From positions 1 to 15,052 of the forward strand of contig CAYFSC010000066.1 of NCBI GenBank assembly GCA_964345695.1: DNA of 15,052 nt, read 5' to 3'. Each line of letters opens with the position of its first letter. Positions within the stretch are counted from its first letter, which is position 1. The position numbers were made by a program, and so were the translations under genes. Source of the DNA: CAYFSC01 sp964345695. Lineage in GTDB: Bacteria; Bacteroidota; Rhodothermia; Rhodothermales; Salinibacteraceae. The notes under the pieces are model-generated. The model worked only from the letters and a program-made list of their open reading frames with translations, was not told the DNA's origin and searched no databases. Of the stretch, positions 6,458-14,211 are shown piece after piece.

Positions 6458-7387
6458 TCACGACTGTTTCTGCCAGTACCGGGCCAGCCCGTACCACGAG
6501 TCGCGGGGCTGTCCAAACTGTTCGTAGGCCGTCCAGAAGCGTTCGTCGGTCGTCTGTCGCATGCGGTCCAATTCTTGCGCCGCGAAGCGCTGGGCAAGAC
6601 GGTCGTTCCCGTCGGCGTCACCAGCTTGGAGCATATCACGAACCGCGTCGGCAAACGCGTCAATCCGCGTGTCCATTTGCTCCAGGTGCCGCTGCACGTC
6701 GGTGTGCGGGCCGAAGTGCGTCAGGAAGAGACGATCGGGGGCCCAGTTCTGCACCCGATCGAGGCTCTCGTGCCAGGCCGCCAGATCCACGTCCGGCGGC
6801 GGCATCACGGGCATCACGTAGTCAGCACCTGCCACTCGCATGCCGCCCACGTCGCCGATGAAGGCCGTTCCGGAGGCGTCGTCGAAGTAGCTGACGTGGT
6901 GCTGAGCGTGCCCGGGAGTGTAGGCAACGTCCAGCGTGCGATCGCCAATGGTGAGCGTCTCGTCACCGGAAAGGACCTGCACGTTGGCGTCCGGCACCGC
7001 CCGGAACGTGCCCCACAGCGCTTCCATCCGGTCGCCGTAGATGCGTCGCGCGCTCCGGAGCAGGCGCTCCGGGTTCACCATGTGCCTCGCCCCGCGTTCG
7101 TGGACGGCCACCTGGACGTGCGGCGCCCGCTCGACCAGACTTCCGGTGGCTCCTGCGTGATCCAGATGGATGTGCGTAAGAAGAACCGTGTGCACGTCGT
7201 CCCACGAAAACCCGTCGTCAGCCAAGGCATCCTCCAGCGTATCGAGTACGGGAGTTGGCCCCGGATCGACGAGAAGCAGCCCCACGTCCGTCTCGATAAC
7301 GGCGGTGGCAATCAAGAACGCATGCCCCTGATAGTCAGTGTCGTAAAACCACGTTGTGGCGTCGATGGACCGAGGGGACATGGTCAT
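6458..7387 (-). CDS. MBL-fold metallo-hydrolase
   Basis: 309-residue metallo-beta-lactamase-fold hydrolase. The metal-binding motif THIHLDHAG is at residues 71-79 (H72, H74, D76, H77). It is completed by H160 in TPGHAQHH, D179 in FIGDVGG and H224 in LTHFGPH, so the binuclear site is intact. The core covers about 10-230. A C-terminal helical part (about 231-309) has an aromatic-rich end (ERFWTAYEQF and later WYGLARYW). No signal peptide, so cytoplasmic. The family includes glyoxalase II-like, lactonase-like and other hydrolases, and the substrate cannot be named here. ATGs at codons 1 and 3 are both possible starts. It shares strand with the ZADH2-like gene downstream (97-base gap) and may be co-transcribed with it. 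Confidence 0.88.
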   Translation of the reverse strand: MTMSPRSIDATTWFYDTDYQGHAFLIATAVIETDVGLLLVDPGPTPVLDTLEDALADDGFSWDDVHTVLLTHIHLDHAGATGSLVERAPHVQVAVHERGARHMVNPERLLRSARRIYGDRMEALWGTFRAVPDANVQVLSGDETLTIGDRTLDVAYTPGHAQHHVSYFDDASGTAFIGDVGGMRVAGADYVMPVMPPPDVDLAAWHESLDRVQNWAPDRLFLTHFGPHTDVQRHLEQMDTRIDAFADAVRDMLQAGDADGNDRLAQRFAAQELDRMRQTTDERFWTAYEQFGQPRDSWYGLARYWQKQS

Positions 7388-7627
7388 GGGGAAGGCGTTG
7401 CATCAGAGGATGGGTGCGGTCGGGCCGGTGCTCTGTCAGTCGGTATTCTTCGTGCTGAATCGATCTCAAGCCCCCTGGCATGTCGTCCTGGGCAAGCCGA
7501 GGGACCTCCCCGAAACCGGCCGACACGCCCACGGATGTCCCTCCGCGTGGGTCGGGATGACGCGCGTTGAGCGGGTTTTGCGATTACGACGCAAACAAGG
7601 GTGACGCAGCATTGGGCCTCCGTAAGG
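7388..7627. other. Intergenic region without a recognisable gene
   Basis: 240 bases between the MBL hydrolase start and the stop of the small His-rich protein. I see two small inverted repeats. One is TTTGCG...CGCAAA (7577-7582 with 7590-7595), about 33 bases past the small gene's stop, with no T-run, so at best a weak terminator. The other is CCCACG...CGTGGG around 7527-7550. Short open frames here have no family features. The promoter for the MBL gene is probably in 7388-7470, but no convincing -35/-10 pair was found. Confidence 0.4.
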
Positions 7628-8005
7628 CTATGCAGAGGCGTTCGGGGCGTCGTCGTGCATGAGGGCCCGTACGTCGTCGTAGTAGCCGTCGACGTTGAAG
7701 GCCTCCGCGCCTGTGCTGTCCATCAGCGCATCCATGTGATCCATCAGGACATCGGCAACGGCGTGAATCGCCTGATGGCGAGTGAGGCCTTTCTCCTGAA
7801 GGTGCCCCAGGGCAGCAGGCACCGGGGTGTTTTCATCGAGCACGGCTTGATTTTCAATAATGGTGTGAACGATGGCGTGCAACTGCAAATTCGGGACCTC
7901 GGCGCCGGCTTTCCGATGATACTCGCGGACGCTGAGCACCTGCTCGCCCTCACTAAGGGACTGCCAGGCATCGCGCGGCGGGGGATCGTTCGGATCGTAC
8001 TCCAT
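7628..8005 (-). CDS. Conserved-looking small acidic protein with a His-rich helical core, function unknown
   Basis: 125 residues with no signal peptide or membrane helix. I do not recognise a named function; the pattern recalls uncharacterised DUF1841-like proteins. The core YHRKAGAEVPNLQLHAIVHTIIENQ starts at residue 29 and is followed by a block with GLTRHQAIHAVADVL (73-87). Both read as amphipathic helices with spaced charged residues: H43, H47 and E51 in one, H77 and H81 in the other. This HxxxHxxxE / HxxxH spacing could bind metal, which is an inference. The N-terminus is Pro/Asp-rich and the C-terminus Asp-rich. It stands alone: 82 bases after the reductase gene and 240 before the MBL gene. 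The ATG at 8005 is the only good start. Confidence 0.75.
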   Translation of the reverse strand: MEYDPNDPPPRDAWQSLSEGEQVLSVREYHRKAGAEVPNLQLHAIVHTIIENQAVLDENTPVPAALGHLQEKGLTRHQAIHAVADVLMDHMDALMDSTGAEAFNVDGYYDDVRALMHDDAPNASA

Positions 8006-8087
8006 CGGGGGAAAGAGACGTGATGAGACTCTGTACGGGAGATCGTTGGACGCGGACCGACGAAGACCGATCGCCCGGTGCTAGGCG

Positions 8088-9164
8088 TCAGTCCTCGGCG
8101 TTGGGAGCGTCGACGGATTCGCGCTCTACGCCATCGACAGAGAGCACGAAGTCGGAGCCGAAGGCGGTACCCGGTGTCTGGTAGCCGGGTGTGGCTCCGT
8201 CGTCGAGCACCCGCTGCGCCGCCGCGAGCGCGGCTCGCGCGGTGAACGTGTAGGCTTCCGGTCCGTGGAGGCGGGCCACCGCCTGCGAGCCATCATCGCC
8301 CCGCACCCGGGCCCACACGTGGGTCGAACCGTGCTCGCGCTCCTCGGCCGAGGGGCCCGGCGGCTGCTTGTCCACGAACGTGCGCAGCAGCTTTTTCAGA
8401 GGTGTCCACGCCAGCAGCCACTGCAGGTATCGGCTCCAGCGAAGGATGCGGCGCGCCGTCGGCGGCAGGTACGTGTAGTCGGTGATGTTGGGGATGCCGG
8501 TGCTGTGGTAGGCCGTGGCGACGTCTCCCCACGGAATGGACACCACGGTACGGACGCCCGGTCCCGCATCGCCGAAGTCCACCGAGCGCGTCGACCAGCC
8601 CGGAGGCACCGAGACGATGGTGCCGTTGCGGCGGACGGCACCGCCCTGCCCCAACTGCTCGATGGCCGTTTTCATGGTGCCACGCGACACCCTGCCAAGC
8701 CCCATGAAGGCGATCTCCAAGCTGGTGGCCGCCGGCACCTGCTGCTGCAGGTGGAGGGCGAGGCAGTCGGTCGGCACGACGTCGAAACCCACGCCGGGAC
8801 AGAGCATTACGCCGGCGGCGTCCGCCTGATCGCTACGCTGCTGCAGGGACTCAAACACCTCGATTTCGCCTGTGATGTCGAGGTAGTGGGTGCCCGTCTG
8901 CAGACAGGCTTCAACCATGGGCGCCGCGGTGTGCACAAACGGACCGGCACAGTGCAGCACGCAAGTGGCGTTGTCGAGCGCGCCTTTAATCACGGTTGGA
9001 TCCTTCATCGCGAACGTGCGACTCGGCAGGTCGTATTCACGGGCGAGCGCTTCGACCTTGTAGCGGTTTCGCCCCGCCACGATAGGCGCCATGCCCTCCG
9101 AAACGGCCCGGTCGATAATCAGTCGTCCCGTGTAGCCGTACGCGCCGTAGACAAGTAGAGCCAT
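8088..9164 (-). CDS. Saccharopine dehydrogenase-like NAD(P)-binding oxidoreductase (COG3268 type)
   Basis: 358 residues. An N-terminal Rossmann fold starts at once, with the dinucleotide loop YGAYGYTGRL at residues 6-15. It is followed by HCAGPF (71-76), THYLDITGE (92-100) and PGVGFDVVPTDCLA (123-136), the succession typical of the COG3268 family. Members include the mycobacterial trans-acting enoyl reductase and many uncharacterised reductases. They are not true lysine-pathway saccharopine dehydrogenases. Reduction of a lipid or other hydrophobic substrate is plausible but unproven. The middle (about 238-262) carries a hydrophobic, Trp-rich stretch that may touch the membrane. Its start faces the plus-strand SDR across 91 bases, so the two may share a divergent control region. 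Confidence 0.85.
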   Translation of the reverse strand: MALLVYGAYGYTGRLIIDRAVSEGMAPIVAGRNRYKVEALAREYDLPSRTFAMKDPTVIKGALDNATCVLHCAGPFVHTAAPMVEACLQTGTHYLDITGEIEVFESLQQRSDQADAAGVMLCPGVGFDVVPTDCLALHLQQQVPAATSLEIAFMGLGRVSRGTMKTAIEQLGQGGAVRRNGTIVSVPPGWSTRSVDFGDAGPGVRTVVSIPWGDVATAYHSTGIPNITDYTYLPPTARRILRWSRYLQWLLAWTPLKKLLRTFVDKQPPGPSAEEREHGSTHVWARVRGDDGSQAVARLHGPEAYTFTARAALAAAQRVLDDGATPGYQTPGTAFGSDFVLSVDGVERESVDAPNAED

Positions 9165-9255
9165 GCGTTCTTCGATGTTATGAACGAGGAATCGATGGCT
9201 GTACGACTGACGTGTCCTGCAGATTCATTTCTTTGTCTTCTTCCTACCTCTCCCG

Positions 9256-10104
9256 ATGACTTCGCTTGTCCTCAGCCGCCGCTACTCTCAGAAGCGCGCC
9301 TTTGTAACCGGGGCGGCCTCCGGCCTCGGCAGGGCGCTGTGCCATCACCTGGGCGCCGATGGATGGACTGTCGGCCTGGCCGACATTGACCCGTCCGGGC
9401 TGCAGGCAACCGCCGACGACGTGCGTCGGGTCGGCGGCACCCCACACCCGGTCGAGCTGGACGTGACCGACGCGGTGGCCTTCCGCGACGCCGCCGATGC
9501 GTTTGTGGCGGACGCCGGGGGGGTCGACCTTGTCGTTAACAACGCCGGGATCGGGGCCGGCGGCGCGTTCGCTGACACATCGCTCGACGACTGGGAGCAC
9601 GTCCTCTCGGTCAACCTGATGGGAGTGGTGCACGGATGCCGTGCGTTTCTTCCGGCACTGCGCGACGGCGGCGGGCACCTCATGAACGTGTCCAGCCTGG
9701 CGGCCGTCGCGTCCGGCCCCTACATGGCGCCATACAACGTGTCGAAGGCGGGCGTTCAGGCGTTGAGCGAAACCCTGTACGGTGAGCTCCGCGAGTCCGA
9801 CATTCACGTATGCGTCCTGCTTCCGCCCTTTTTCCAGACCCGTATCGACGAGAACATGCGCGGTCCAGCCTCCGTGCGGAGCATGACGCAACGGCTGATG
9901 GAACGCTCCGGGCTGAGCGCCGAGACGATGGCGCGCCACGCCCTGCGGGAAGCCGGACGCGACCGCATCCACATTTTGTACTCGGACTGGACGTCCCGGG
10001 TGGTGTGGTACTTCCGTCGTGCCGCACCGGGCCGATACGTGCGCACGCTTCCGAATCGCGCCGAGCAGGTGCGGTCGTTCGTCGAGCGCCACTCGGGAGC
10101 CTGA
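9256..10104 (+). CDS. Short-chain dehydrogenase/reductase (classical SDR)
   Basis: 282 residues with the full classical SDR set. The cofactor loop TGAASGLG is at 18-25, D43 at the end of the second strand (LADID) suggests NAD(H) preference, and NNAG is at 95-98. N120, S147 (in NVSSLAA) and the catalytic Y160 and K164 (YNVSK) complete the active-site tetrad. The C-terminal section (about 200-282) holds a variable substrate-binding part and a basic, aromatic tail (WYFRRAAPGRY) that might associate with the membrane. Substrate is not predictable. It is the only plus-strand gene of the window, divergent from the COG3268-type reductase and convergent with the methyltransferase, whose stop codon lies only 2 bases away. 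Confidence 0.92.
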   Translation: MTSLVLSRRYSQKRAFVTGAASGLGRALCHHLGADGWTVGLADIDPSGLQATADDVRRVGGTPHPVELDVTDAVAFRDAADAFVADAGGVDLVVNNAGIGAGGAFADTSLDDWEHVLSVNLMGVVHGCRAFLPALRDGGGHLMNVSSLAAVASGPYMAPYNVSKAGVQALSETLYGELRESDIHVCVLLPPFFQTRIDENMRGPASVRSMTQRLMERSGLSAETMARHALREAGRDRIHILYSDWTSRVVWYFRRAAPGRYVRTLPNRAEQVRSFVERHSGA

Positions 10105-10106
10105 AG

Positions 10107-10664
10107 CTACACTTTTTTGGCTTCGTAGGCGTAGGTCGGCGGGATATTGCGAATCTCGTACTCTTTGTTGACCGTCGAAAAGTGGTGGCGGAGGGGTTCT
10201 TCCATATGGTTGTAGTTCTGGTAGACCAGAAACTTGCCGTCCTCGGCCAAAACCTCGCGGGTGCGAACGATCAAATCGCGCTTGACGTCCGCATCCAGAA
10301 ACGAAAACGGAATCCCGGAGACGACGTAATCGGCCTGCTCCAAATCATGCACCTCCATAACGTCAACGATGTTCTCAGCGCGGTCCTTCACCACAACCAC
10401 CCGCGGGTCCCCGGCAGCAATCTCGTTGAGTTGATCCACGAACTCCTCGTTGCTCTCGATCAAGAGCAGGGTGGAGTCCTCGGTCATGTGCTCCAGGATG
10501 TACCTGCTGAATACTCCCGTGCCTGGCCCATACTCGACCACGATGCAGTCTTCGGAAAAGTCGATCCAATCACACACGCGGCGGACGAGAAACCGGGACG
10601 AGGGAGTAATGGCGGCCACGTCCTTGTCCTTCAAAAAATTCTTGATGTACGAGAGCGTACCCAT
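10107..10664 (-). CDS. Class I SAM-dependent methyltransferase, phospholipid N-methyltransferase-like
   Basis: 185 residues from the ATG at 10664; an in-frame TTG at 10676 would add four residues. The SAM-binding motif VVEYGPGTGVFS is at 42-53, the acidic residue after strand 2 is E70 (LLLIES), D94 follows strand 3, and motif IV reads SGIPF (116-120). The opening SYIKNFLKD with AAITPSSRFL (17-26) resembles the COG3963 group (PmtA-like phospholipid methyltransferases and rRNA dimethylase relatives). A lipid head group is a likely substrate, but this is an inference from family. Its terminator, if any, would overlap the convergent SDR gene. Confidence 0.82.
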   Translation of the reverse strand: MGTLSYIKNFLKDKDVAAITPSSRFLVRRVCDWIDFSEDCIVVEYGPGTGVFSRYILEHMTEDSTLLLIESNEEFVDQLNEIAAGDPRVVVVKDRAENIVDVMEVHDLEQADYVVSGIPFSFLDADVKRDLIVRTREVLAEDGKFLVYQNYNHMEEPLRHHFSTVNKEYEIRNIPPTYAYEAKKV

Positions 10665-10828
10665 ATCGGGAGGCAAAAAGATCTGGTTGTGAGAGCAGAC
10701 GGATTCGGTGGTGCACAGCGATGAAAGTAAAGCGCGCTGCGGGCAGCCTGCAAGTGGCGTAGCAGGTCGTTACATCGGAACGCAGTCGAGGGCGGCGTCG
10801 GCCTGCGCGGGTTATTACACGGCGGGCC

Positions 10829-12256
10829 TTATGGGCTGCCTGCCGACGCGGCTTCGTCGTCCCCGCCGCCGTGCAGCAAGCGACTCAAGTCGTCCTGCAT
10901 CGAGAGCAGCGCGGAGCCGATGTACTTGTCCACGATCGTGCCCGTACCGTCGATCAAGATGCGGGTGGGAACGACGGCTACGTTGTACCGCCCGGCCCAG
11001 TCCCCTTCGCGGCCGTCGGGGGCGATCACGTGGTGCCCCGGCAGTCGGCGGCCCTCTCGGAACGCCTGGTTGAGCAGCGAATCCGGCTCCAGAGATACCG
11101 AAACGAACGCCACCGAGTCGGCCCGCGTGGCCTGATAGATGGCCCGCCGAGTGGGCAGCTGCCGCTTGTACAGGTCGTTGCCGGGCTCGTAGAACTCAAG
11201 CACGACTGGGCGACCGCGGAGGCTGGCGAGTGAGATCGAGTCGCCGCTCACCGTCTGTGCGGCGAAGTCCGGGGCCGGCATGCCCGAAAGCAGGTTCTCG
11301 ATTTCGTACTGGGCGCGCTCGGCCCACTGCGCCCAGGGCGAATCCGGATACTCGTCCTGCAATCTCTCGGCGGCCTCCCGAGCGGCCTCCTGGTTAAGAC
11401 TGTCCATGTGCGCCATCACAACGACCGACTGCAGGGCGGCCCGCTGCTCGTCGGAACGGGCTCGCTCGCGGAACGACTTCACAAACGCGAGGGCCGAGTC
11501 CTGACCGGCACGTCGAGCGACGGTGCGTCGCGCGATGCGGGCGGCCTCGGCGAACCGCGGATTGGTGGGCTCGATCGTGCGGGCACGCTCCACCACGAGC
11601 GAGTCGTTCCACCCCTCCAGGAGGCCGATCGACTCCACCATGCCCAGTTGTCCGGCGTAGGTCCCGGCGTAGGTCCGCCCCATGTCCCAGAGGATGCTGC
11701 TTGTCTGCCGGATGCTCTGGGCCATGGCGCTCTCCTGGAAGTCGGCCCCTCCGATGCGCTGCGCCAGCGTCTGGCGGTGCAGCACCATGGTGTTGCGATA
11801 GGCCATCAGTGCAGCATTCTCGCGAGAGCGAATGGGAATGTGGCTGCGGCGCAACGGAAGTTCTACCTCCATCCGGGCAGTGTCTCCGTCTGCAACCACG
11901 AAGTCGGTCGACGCCAGGCGTTGTTGCCCGCGGCGGCCCCAGATCATAAGCGGGTAGACGCCGCGCTCACGGGTCGAGACCGTCGCGGCAAAGTGGCCGC
12001 TGCTGTCGGTGACGGCGTGGGCCAGGGTGTCTACACCGCGCCCCTGGGCCTGGGCCACGAGCACGCGGAAGCCGCTGTAGTTGGTCGAAGAGTCGACCTC
12101 GGCGCTGACGGTGATCGTGCCTTCCAGGTAGCTGGTAATCTGGGGCGTCTCTGGGTCCGACGCACACCCCGCGGCGGCACCTGTGGTGAAGAAAAAGAGG
12201 GCCACGCCCAGCAGACGAGCGGTGTATCGACGAAGGGAAATGTCGGGGAGACTCAC
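10829..12256 (-). CDS. Lipoprotein with a thioredoxin/TlpA-like domain lacking the CXXC motif
   Basis: 475 residues from a GTG start. A lipoprotein signal peptide (RRYTAR, then hydrophobic LLGVALFFFTTGAAAGC) puts the lipidated cysteine at C31. An N-terminal beta-rich domain (about 40-135) resembles the DUF4369 or carboxypeptidase-regulatory-like modules found in front of Bacteroidota thioredoxins. A long helical, tetratricopeptide-like middle (about 140-325) follows. The C-terminal domain (about 326-462) has the TlpA/AhpC-TSA fold pattern: MPAPDFAAQTVSGD, then LRGRPVVLEFYEPG, and the cis-proline loop VVPTRILID (428-436). Where TlpA has WCPPC, this protein has N360 and Y363, and C31 is its only cysteine. 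Thiol-disulfide chemistry is therefore not expected; a binding or structural role in the periplasm is more likely. It lies 136 bases after gatB. Confidence 0.85.
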   Translation of the reverse strand: MSLPDISLRRYTARLLGVALFFFTTGAAAGCASDPETPQITSYLEGTITVSAEVDSSTNYSGFRVLVAQAQGRGVDTLAHAVTDSSGHFAATVSTRERGVYPLMIWGRRGQQRLASTDFVVADGDTARMEVELPLRRSHIPIRSRENAALMAYRNTMVLHRQTLAQRIGGADFQESAMAQSIRQTSSILWDMGRTYAGTYAGQLGMVESIGLLEGWNDSLVVERARTIEPTNPRFAEAARIARRTVARRAGQDSALAFVKSFRERARSDEQRAALQSVVVMAHMDSLNQEAAREAAERLQDEYPDSPWAQWAERAQYEIENLLSGMPAPDFAAQTVSGDSISLASLRGRPVVLEFYEPGNDLYKRQLPTRRAIYQATRADSVAFVSVSLEPDSLLNQAFREGRRLPGHHVIAPDGREGDWAGRYNVAVVPTRILIDGTGTIVDKYIGSALLSMQDDLSRLLHGGGDDEAASAGSP

Positions 12257-12392
12257 GAAAATGCGGTCGATTGGTGGGGGCTTGCTTCTGAAGGTAGGGA
12301 CCGGGTGGAGACGCCGTTCGTGAAGTCCGGCAGCGCTCCCGAAACCCGCTCCTGTCGTCCTCTCACGGCTTCCGGGGACGAATCAGAACTCT

Positions 12393-13910
12393 CTACGCGG
12401 TCTCGCGCTGCGCGTTCAGCTTTTTCTGCAGCATGGAGCGGACCAACTGCGGGTCGGGGGAGCCGTCGAAGCGCTGCATCACCTGTCCCATGAAGAAGCC
12501 CAGGAGGCCTTCCTTGCCGTCGAGATAGGTTTGGACCTTGTCGGGATGCTCGTCCAGAACGGTGGCAACGACCGGCTCGATGGCGCTCTCGTCCTGCACT
12601 TGAATGAGGTTCAGGTCGTCAGCGATCTTGCCAGCCGACTCGTCGGTACGCTCCATCATGGCGTCGAACACCTCCTGCGCGCCGCTGGAGCTCACCTGGT
12701 CCTCGATCCGCAGGTACACGAGCTGTGCCAGCCGCTCTGGGGTGACCTCCAGCGCGTCGATTGCAAGGTCGCGTTCGTTGAGGGCGCGCTTGACCTCCGT
12801 CATCACCATGTTCGAGACCCGCTTGGCCTGGGCCGTGGTGTCCCCGCCCCGTGTTCGCTTGTAGAGGTGGCGGAGCGTCTCCTCGAAGTAGTCGGCGATC
12901 GGGCGCTCTTCGGTAAGCACGCCGGCGTCATAGGCCGGAAGGCCGATGTCCTCGATGAAGCGCTCACGACGTGCGTCCGGAAGCTCGGGCAGGCTCTCGC
13001 GCGCGGCCTCGCGCATCGTGTCGTCGACCACCACCGTCACAAGATCGGGATCGGGAAAGTACCGGTAGTCGTGGGCCTCCTCCTTGGCCCGCAGCTGCCG
13101 GGTCACCCCGGCGTCGGCATCCCACAGCAGCGTCTTCTGCTCTACCCTCTCGCCCATCTCCAGCACGCGAATCTGTCGCGTCACCTCGTATTCGAGCGCC
13201 TGCTCTACGTGGCGCATTGAGTTCAGGTTTTTGAGCTCCGTCCGGGTGCCGAAGGACTGCTGCCCGCGCGGGCGGACGCTCACATTGGCATCGCACCGCA
13301 GCGATCCTTCTTCCATGTTGCCGTCGCTCACGCCCAGGTAGCGAACGAGTTGCCGCATCTTGTCGAGAAACAGGTACGCCTCCCGCGGCGAGCGCAGGTC
13401 CGGCTCGGTCACAATTTCCAGCAGCGGAACGCCGCACCGATTGTGGTCGATCAGCGTGTGCTTGTCGTGGCGGTCGTGCACCGACTTTCCGGCGTCCTCC
13501 TCCATGTGAATGCGGGTCAAACCGATGCGCTTGACCTCCTCCGCCTGCCCGTTTTCCGCCGCTTCCGGGTCGTCTTGGCGGATGTCGACGTGCCCGTCGT
13601 AGCACAGGGGCGTGTCGTACTGGCTGACCTGGTAACCTTTGGGCAGGTCGGGATAAAAGTAATGCTTGCGGGCAAAGATCGAGCGCTCGGCAATGTCGCA
13701 GTGCGTCGCCAACCCGAGGCGAACGGCGTCTTGCACGACGCGCTCGTTGAGCACCGGCAGGGTGCCCGGATGCCCGAGGCTGATCGGATCGACGCGAGAG
13801 TTGGGGGCACCGCCGAATCCGACCGGGTCGGCACTGAAAATCTTCGACTCTGTCTGAAGCTGAACGTGGACCTCCAGACCGATGACGGGCTCGTACGATT
13901 CGTAGGGCAT
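12393..13910 (-). CDS. gatB: Aspartyl/glutamyl-tRNA(Asn/Gln) amidotransferase subunit B
   Basis: 505 residues, normal for GatB. Within GatCAB this subunit binds the mischarged Glu-tRNA(Gln) or Asp-tRNA(Asn), activates it by phosphorylation and receives ammonia from GatA. Visible family blocks are VIGLEVHVQL (9-18), SLGHPGTLPVLN (44-55) and KHYFYPDLPKGYQVSQYD (82-99). Further blocks are RIHMEEDAGKS (133-143), CGVPLLEIVTEPDL (159-172), LRCDANVSVRP (204-214) and HDYRYFPDPDL (280-290). A helical GatB/YqeY tail (about 350-505) ends in GFFMGQVMQRF and PQLVRSMLQKKL. The ATG at 13910 was chosen because it matches the family N-terminus. The frame is open for 92 further codons upstream, but these are Arg-rich and unlike GatB. 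gatA and gatC are not adjacent, so the subunits are encoded apart. Loss would normally be lethal where GlnRS or AsnRS is absent. Confidence 0.98.
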   Translation of the reverse strand: MPYESYEPVIGLEVHVQLQTESKIFSADPVGFGGAPNSRVDPISLGHPGTLPVLNERVVQDAVRLGLATHCDIAERSIFARKHYFYPDLPKGYQVSQYDTPLCYDGHVDIRQDDPEAAENGQAEEVKRIGLTRIHMEEDAGKSVHDRHDKHTLIDHNRCGVPLLEIVTEPDLRSPREAYLFLDKMRQLVRYLGVSDGNMEEGSLRCDANVSVRPRGQQSFGTRTELKNLNSMRHVEQALEYEVTRQIRVLEMGERVEQKTLLWDADAGVTRQLRAKEEAHDYRYFPDPDLVTVVVDDTMREAARESLPELPDARRERFIEDIGLPAYDAGVLTEERPIADYFEETLRHLYKRTRGGDTTAQAKRVSNMVMTEVKRALNERDLAIDALEVTPERLAQLVYLRIEDQVSSSGAQEVFDAMMERTDESAGKIADDLNLIQVQDESAIEPVVATVLDEHPDKVQTYLDGKEGLLGFFMGQVMQRFDGSPDPQLVRSMLQKKLNAQRETA

Positions 13911-14211
13911 GAAGCAGCAAGAACGGTTCAGGGCATTGGATGCGTGACCAGCACGCGTGTACCCGATGCCCGTCCGTTTGTTCGTGCGCCGCCCCTTTCC
14001 CGCAGGACCCTTCCACCGGGCCTCGCCGTCTACAGGGGCGTTCTCCTTCTGGACCGTGAGCCGGTCGTGTCCGTTTTCCACTCCTCTGCTCTTCCTTTCC
14101 GAGCCGGCATGCAAATCGATCCCGTGCGGCAGCGCCCTCGGGAACCGCGAAAAGCGTCGGCACGGGCTTGTCCTGCCCTTTCCCACTCTTTCCCACTCTT
14201 TCCCGGCGCTC
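13911..14211. other. 300-base gap between bcp and gatB, no gene seen
   Basis: The region is the leader of gatB and the trailer of bcp. Frames stay open through it on both strands, yet the deduced peptides are Arg-rich and family-free, so I read it as non-coding. It holds a purine-rich tandem repeat next to the bcp stop and an inverted repeat CCCGTGC (14121-14127) with GCACGGG (14160-14166), with no T-tract. A gatB promoter presumably lies within 13911-14000, but no clear -35/-10 pair was recognised. Confidence 0.45.
14178..14204. repeat. Short tandem repeat, 2.7 copies of a 10-base unit
   Basis: The unit CTTTCCCACT repeats perfectly with period 10 over 27 bases, giving three GGGAAAG blocks on the minus strand. 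It begins 8 bases beyond the bcp stop codon. Perfect copies suggest recent slippage. A role as a transcript stability or protein-binding element is possible but not shown. Confidence 0.7.

Noticed and set aside
6361..6663. In-frame N-terminal extension of the ZADH2-like reductase by 101 codons
   Set aside because: It overlaps the end of the MBL hydrolase gene and crosses the tandem repeat; its composition is basic and family-free.
14121..14166. CCCGTGC...GCACGGG inverted repeat as a bcp terminator
   Set aside because: Only seven pairs around a loop of over 30 bases, with no T-tract on the minus strand.
13911..14186. In-frame N-terminal extension of GatB by 92 codons
   Set aside because: The extension is Arg- and Lys-rich, unlike the acidic GatB, and the family begins at MPYESYEPVIGLEVH. 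The frame is open by chance in GC-rich DNA.
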